This document shows, piece by piece, positions 58,996 to 64,000 of a DNA stretch of 64,000 nucleotides. Source of the stretch: Ziziphus jujuba (Eukaryota > Streptophyta > Magnoliopsida > Rosales > Rhamnaceae); contig NC_083388.1 of NCBI RefSeq assembly GCF_031755915.1, positions 12,660,501 through 12,724,500 on the forward strand, in the 5' to 3' direction. Both the position numbers and the translations under genes were made by a program. The first letter of the stretch is position 1, and every line of letters begins with the position of its first letter. The notes beneath the pieces were generated by a model. The model saw nothing but the letters and a program-made list of their open reading frames with translations. It did no database searches and was not told the DNA's origin.

Positions 58996-59725
58996 GTTGT
59001 TGTTGTTGGTGGTGGTAATAAAGTTGCTATGTTGTTGATCTTGAATTAATTTGACATCAATGGTACTAATAAGGAAAAAAGTTGGGTGACAAAAGCATAA
59101 AGCAATATGCTTATTGGGCAAAAATGCTTTCTATGGTTTATACTGCTTTTGCAGTACATGGGTTTTATCAATATTTGAAAAATTATGCATTTCGGGAAAT
59201 CCATCTAAATTCCACTGCGAATTATACTCACTATGTCAGATTACCAAAGAGACTAATGCATACTTTCTTCTTAGCTCAATTTCATGCTTATTTCCTGGCC
59301 TGTTTTATTATGTACCAGTGGAAACTTGTAATCATTACGGCGCGTGCTTGTTGGCACCTCATTTGTGCTCCACAATAATTGCTTCTAAAATTTTGTCTTC
59401 TAACTTTTTTTTTTTTTATTCCACATTCTACCGTACTTTCTGCAGCATGGCTAAAACATTTTACAAATTGCTAGTCACAAAAAAATTTGATCTAAACATA
59501 CATTCTTCTAGTTTAAATTTTTAAAATAAATAGTAATTTATTATGATATTAAAGTTTAAACATATGTAAGAATAAAAAATGGCTTCCCACCCAGCCATTT
59601 ATCTATCTATTTAAGAAGTATATAGTCTCATTATGAATCTTTTGCCTATTCAGCCAATAGTTAAAGGCAAATTCTATGTAACGAATAGTTGATTCCATTG
59701 TTATTTGGCTTACAAATTCTCTCAA
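56751..59725. other. 3' flank of the RBR gene and AT-rich intergenic DNA
   Basis: The 3' UTR should lie in the first few hundred bases; an aataaaa near 56953 may serve as poly(A) signal. Later: (TA)n at 57440-57462, and a T-tract at 58957-58994 that encodes a spurious poly-Lys frame on the minus strand. Overlapping plus-strand frames at 59082-59524 have no recognisable domain. Confidence 0.5.
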
Positions 59726-59840
59726 GGATTAATTTCATTGAGACTCTCTCAGGTTTATTATAAATACAAATGTTATCCTTAATTTTAGTATAATTACATT
59801 TACTTTCCTTGTTGTTAAGCTTTCGCCGTTATATTTAACT
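59726..59840. repeat. Candidate MULE left terminal inverted repeat
   Basis: Pyrimidine-biased sequence with tttatcctt-, ttactttcctt- and aagctttcgccgtta-type motifs. Its partner would lie beyond 64000, so this is inference from sequence style and position. Confidence 0.35.
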
Positions 59841-60712
59841 GAGAATGGATAATAAAGTAATTTTAGATTAAAAATGTGGGTTTCATGCTTGAGATAACAT
59901 TGAAAAATGTTTGGACAATGTGCAAATCATGTTGAAGAAGTTTCTATTTCAGTCATATCAAAAATCAAATAGAACCGTGCTTATTACCCAGAAAATTGTC
60001 ACCATTGTTGTACTTTACACATTGTGCGGTCTTTACCTACAAAACTGATGCCATTGTTGTTCTCTACCCATTATTCCCGTCATCATATCCTTAAAATTAT
60101 ACTTTAAAAAACCTAAAAGCTCAAATGAAAAGAGGAAGGAAAGAAACCCAAACCACCATTGGTAAGTTTATGTTGTTGATTAATGTGTATATTTTGATAT
60201 GGTTTTTTATTCTGTTTTTTGATTTCGTCTAGGGTTTATGGTTCTTGTAGATTTGGGTAGCTAAGAAGGGAAACACTTGAAAAAATGTTGGCTCTTTCAA
60301 ATAAGAAGTTAGTCATTTTTGTTTCTGTACATTTAGGTTGAGCTTTTTTTTTCCCTCCTTTTGATTTGGGTAAGCTTTCGATAGTTCTCCAAAAACAAAA
60401 GGAAAAGATGAACAAGGCTTTGACAGAGTGGGGGTTAATTCCCACAACTCATAATAACAATTGCCTTTCAAATAAAAATGTATGTGGTAATGACTCACAC
60501 ACACCTATACAGTTTTTTGATAAATGGTAGATGTTCTTGGATTGTCACTTTAGAATGGTAGATGTTCTATTCTTGATATGTAGTATTTGAACCTTTAGTT
60601 TGTGGTTTTTGAATGGTAAATAGTGGTTAGACATTGGGTTTTATTTGTTTTTTTTATTATTTATTTCTTCTTATTTGCAGCAAGATGTTATTTGAGATTA
60701 TAACAGATATGT

Positions 60713-63261
60713 TTGGAATTGAACAAGATCCATTCTAAGGTATTAAATTGTGGTTGTAAAATCATTATAGGGCAGAAGATGTCTGTTAAAGTTAAGTTAC
60801 CTTGGACTACAGGGGATAGTATATTTATAGAGAATGATGTGGATTTATTGGAGTTATTTGCAAAGTTTAAAGAAAAATATGTTGAGAGAATAAGAATGGA
60901 GGTAGCCTTTTTGCCATTAGACATGTATGATCCTAATGACGATCTAGAAAATGACCCAACAAATGGCATTCATCAATCTAATGAAATTCCAATCCCAAAT
61001 GACACCTCTATCCAAGTTGAAACTAAAGCTCAACATCAATCTGAACCCCAAACAGAACCAGTTGCCACTTCTAAATCCCAATTTGAAACTGAACCAAGCC
61101 CTTCTCAATTTAATATGGAAACTATTGAGGAATCTAATGCCTTAGAACAGTTTGGATGAAGTGAATTTGAAACCGTAAATGGGGACTCTAGTGTAGATGA
61201 GGATTCGAATGTGAACCTGATAATAATTCTGATGTATATGAGTTAAATGATGACGATAGGAGTGTTGGAAGTGATTTTGAAGGAGAGAACCCAATTGCTA
61301 GAATGTCTAGGCAGATGGTAGGCAATGTTTATGTGCCTAGACCAGATGGAAAACCTTACTTCTATAATGGACTAATTTTTGATAATGTGGTCAAATATAG
61401 AAATGTTTTGTTAGATTATGCCATAGAAGAGGGATTTAATTATATAAGACTTAAAAATGAAAAGGATAGAGTTACTGTACATTGTGCTGTAGAAGGATAT
61501 CCATGGAGGATATGTGCATCACCAATACCTGATAGTCAAAATTTTTAAGTTAAAATATATAATGAAGAACATACATGTACTAAATTGACCATAAATCCAT
61601 TGGTTACTGCTGAATGGATTTCTCTGAAATTTGAGCAACAGTTTGGGGACAATCCTAACATAGATGTAGCTAAGATATTTGCAAAGGTCAAGTCAAGATA
61701 TGGAGTGGAGGTTAAGAATTCAATGTTGTATAGGGCTAAAAACAAGGCACTGGTTAGGTTAGGTGGTGGCCATGGTAAGAGTTACTCAAAGCTGCATAAG
61801 TATGGAAATATTTTAAGGATTAAGAACTCTGGTACATTGGTTCAAGTAATAACTAGGAGGAATGCTTTGTTTGAGAACTCCACTTTCCAGAGGTTCTTCT
61901 TAAGTTTTCCTACACGAAATGATAGATTCTTAAAGGGTTGTAGACCATTCATTGGTCTAGATGGATGCCATTTGAAAGAACAATTTGGTGGTATGTTGCT
62001 AACTGATGTATACTTGGATGCCAACAGCAGTATATTTCCTATGGCAGTATGTATCTGTGAGGTTTGATAACTTGGATAGTTGGAGAGAGTTTTTGAATTT
62101 ACTAAATGAGTATATTAGGATGCATGAAACTAGAACAATTACTTTTATGTTTGATAGGCAAAAAGGGATTTTGGTAGCTTTGAATGAGATTTTTCCAAAT
62201 GATAAATACAGATTTTGTGCTAAGCATATTTTTGCCAATTTTAAAGGTAAATTTCCTAAAATGGAGATAAGAAAGATGTTCTGAGCAACAGCAAGGTCAC
62301 CGAATGTCAAAGAACTTGAAGAAAACATGGAAGGCATGAAGAATGTTAGTCTAGCTGCTTATGAATGGCTTATGCAAGCGTCTACATGTCATTGGAGCAT
62401 ACATGCTTTTGATGAAAGTGCTAAAACAGATCATGTGACCAACAATATGACTGAATCTTTTAACAATCAAATAAATGGGTATAGAAGCAAACCTATCCTA
62501 CAATTGCTTGAGTTTTTTAGGAGAAAAATGATGGGTAGGTTCTGGAGATGAGAAAAGAAGGCATTGTCGTGGACTACAGATCTTCCACCGAATGTCCAAA
62601 TTAAAATGAATAGGAATCACAAGTCAAGAAGACATTTAAATGTTATTTGGGTTGGTAATGATGAGTATGAGCTTTTAGATGAGACAAATGTATTTATTAT
62701 ACACTTGAACAGAACCCAATGTGGATGTGGTTCTTGGCAAATGACTGAAATACCATATAAGCATGACATGACAACTATCAACCATATGAGAATGAAGTCT
62801 ACTGCATATGTTGACAAGAATTTGATCAAGGTAGCTTATCTTAAGAATTATAGTGGTATGATTCATCCTATACCGAATGAAACACTATGACCAGAAGTTG
62901 ATGTGGAAAGGTTGCAGCCTCCAACATATGGCAAGAGACCTAGAAGGTAAAAAATGATAAGGAGGAGGTTAGATGATGAGCTATCTCTAAAACAGAATAG
63001 ATCTTTCAACTTTAGATATGGAATATGCAAAAACGTTGGCCACAACAAGAGATCATACTCTATTACAAATGTAAAAAAGTAAAGAACCTTGCAAGTAATT
63101 TAATAAGTCTTTTAATTTTGTTTATTCAGTTTCATTAAATTGAATAATAACTATTAATTGATATTTTAACTATAATATTCCTACATTTAGGGGAATAATG
63201 AAAGTGGCAATCCATCAACATCGGCTTCAAATGTTCCAAAGCCATCTTCTCAGCAAAGATA
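60713..63261 (+). pseudogene. MULE transposase (mudrA-like) pseudogene
   Basis: N-terminal PB1-like region SVKVKLPWTTGDSIFIENDV (about 60782-60840), then a Gln/Pro/Glu-rich spacer to 61159. Next comes the FAR1/MuDR DNA-binding domain at 61360-61600 (FDNVVKYRNVLLDYAIEEGF, VTVHCAVEGYPWRICAS, a stop, YNEEHTCTKLT). The transposase core begins with IGLDGCHLKEQFGG (first catalytic Asp, about 61960); the frame shifts near 62060, then TFMFDRQKGI and KYRFCAKHIFANFKGKFPK. NNMTESFNNQI lies near 62440-62475. The SWIM finger CGCGSWQMTEIPYKHDM (62710-62770) has Tyr for the third Cys. A terminal exon (GNNESGNPSTSASNV, from 63191) follows a probable intron 63079-63190, with stop at 63259-63261. Stops at 61159, 61546, 62282 and 62549 make it inactive. 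Confidence 0.85.
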
Positions 63262-63700
63262 GTGGGAGCCACAATTATTTTGTCATCAAGTGCATACAAT
63301 TAATCAGTACCTTATGTTAGATTATGTTTTGTTGCATTCAAGAATACGATTTGCTTAGACATTTTGGAGTGGCAAATTGTTTATTAAGTGCAATGAGGTA
63401 TTGACCTTTACACAATGATTTTTAACTAGAGAGATTAGGTTTAACATGAAATGTCATAATCTATTTTTTTGTGCGTATGACATTGTAAGTAGGTGTTTGC
63501 TATATATGAATGTGTACATCATATATGACCATGTCATATTTATTTTTGAGGCACAGCACACATGACAATTGTATATAATAGTTATCACCTTGGGGATGAA
63601 TGATGGAAATGTAATCAATTTATGCACCTAATGAGTTTAATGGGATATTTAGATACTTTAGATATTAATTGTGTGTTGAAGTTGTTCTTTCATTTAAACT
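63262..63700. other. Spacer between the convergent MULE genes
   Basis: 3' ends of the transposase and of the convergent ORF meet here. No coding signal; it probably holds both polyadenylation regions. Confidence 0.4.
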
Positions 63701-63928
63701 TTAATTTATTTTCATATTCATGATACATAGTGTGATTATAACAACTGATATGCCAAAAAATAACATATTTATAAGTATCATATTCTTCAATCCACCTTGC
63801 ATGTTTTCTAAATTCTCGATTGTTACAGTTAATGATTTAATATCATTTTGCCTCTGATTTTCAATTGCTTGACTATATCGTGTTTGCCTCCACCTGCTGC
63901 TACTTGCATTATCAACCATGTTAAACAC
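63701..63928 (-). CDS. Small ORF convergent with the MULE transposase; polar N-terminus, C-terminal membrane-like helix
   Basis: 75 codons. Polar residues 1-45 (ASSSRWRQTRYSQAIENQRQ) are followed by a heptad-like stretch (IKSLTVTIENLENM) and a hydrophobic segment at about residues 51-70 (ILINMLFFGISVVIITLCIM). A stop lies four codons upstream of the ATG. Beyond it the frame reads C-N-Y-Y-S-F-W-I-P-D-E, like the end of a GRF-type zinc finger. Plant transposon-associated GRF-finger proteins often end in a coiled coil and a membrane helix, so this may be the last exon of such a gene lying mostly right of the window. Its convergent placement recalls the mudrA/mudrB arrangement. Function unknown. 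Confidence 0.4.
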   Translation of the reverse strand: MFNMVDNASSSRWRQTRYSQAIENQRQNDIKSLTVTIENLENMQGGLKNMILINMLFFGISVVIITLCIMNMKIN

Positions 63929-64000
63929 CTATTCATCCGGTATCCAAAAAGAGTAATAATTGCATTTCCTTTATAAGCAAATAAAGTAAAGCTTTGACGG

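Larger units (their letters stand above)
59726..64000 (+). mobile_element. Mutator-like element (MULE), left part; right end beyond the window
   Basis: The left boundary is proposed at ggattaatttcattgagactctctcagg, a style common to long terminal inverted repeats of plant MULEs (about 59726-59840). It is followed by a non-coding leader, a broken mudrA-type transposase and a convergent small ORF. The element does not close within the window, so neither inverted repeat nor target duplication can be verified. Confidence 0.6.

Noticed and set aside
59082..59524. Overlapping 98- and 136-codon frames with many aromatic residues
   Set aside because: Considered as a receptor or membrane protein fragment because of a PVETCNHYGACL stretch, but the frames have no continuing homology I can recognise, no splice context and no domain.
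1..64000. CRISPR array, bacterial operon, phage or plasmid features
   Set aside because: No regular spaced repeats, no Shine-Dalgarno-linked gene strings; introns and plant transposons show a plant nuclear genome.

Overview
This is AT-rich nuclear DNA from a flowering plant, almost certainly a eudicot. The signs are spliceosomal introns, many (TA)n and poly(A/T) tracts, plant-type Ty1/copia and Ty3/gypsy elements, a plant hAT element, Mutator-like and FAR1-type transposases, a TRIM, a tRNA-derived SINE and an RBR ubiquitin-ligase gene. The species cannot be named from the sequence. I found no bacterial features, CRISPR array or operon.

Layout. 1-1771: 3' part of a decayed copia element. 2110-5487: decayed Ty3/gypsy element, split at 3866-4979 by a 1.1-kb repeat. 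5488-10605: copia element with both LTRs recognisable, reverse transcriptase deleted, and split at 6896-8013 by a second copy of the same 1.1-kb repeat. 11723-18888: a complete but dead hAT transposon with terminal inverted repeats and an 8/9-bp target duplication. It carries a 1.66-kb trinucleotide microsatellite, and its transposase reading frame is split by a structurally complete 396-bp TRIM at 12421-12816. 18889-26740: gene-free AT-rich DNA with two fold-back elements and a Tourist-like MITE nested in an arm of one of them. 26741-30770: a minus-strand transcription unit of unknown function whose coding exon contains peptide repeats and lies partly in a 1.05-kb tandem duplication. 31295-33010: FAR1-like transposase pseudogene. 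36445-41817: minus-strand copia with both LTRs. 41946-45568: plus-strand copia remnant whose 3' end is duplicated at 45327-46555 and runs into a long non-coding repeat to about 48990. 49000-49900: minus-strand coding relic, possibly from a pararetrovirus-like element. 50618-50730: SINE with near-perfect 16-bp target duplications. 53108-56750: the one intact host gene, an RBR E3 ligase with three coding exons. 59726-64000: Mutator-like element with a broken transposase and a convergent small ORF; it runs off the window.

Only the RBR gene looks functional (576 residues, phase-consistent splice sites, all RING/IBR/RING cysteines, acidic tail). Nearly every other reading frame carries stops or frameshifts. 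The nesting gives a relative order: gypsy before copia-2, each before its 1.1-kb repeat insertion, hAT before TRIM, and fold-back element before MITE. I did not find a new biological system. The most useful observations are the two independent insertions of the 1.1-kb repeat, the hAT/TRIM nest, the convergent second ORF of the Mutator-like element, the repeat-peptide gene, and the RNase H-like domain that has lost its usual first acidic residue in the RBR protein.
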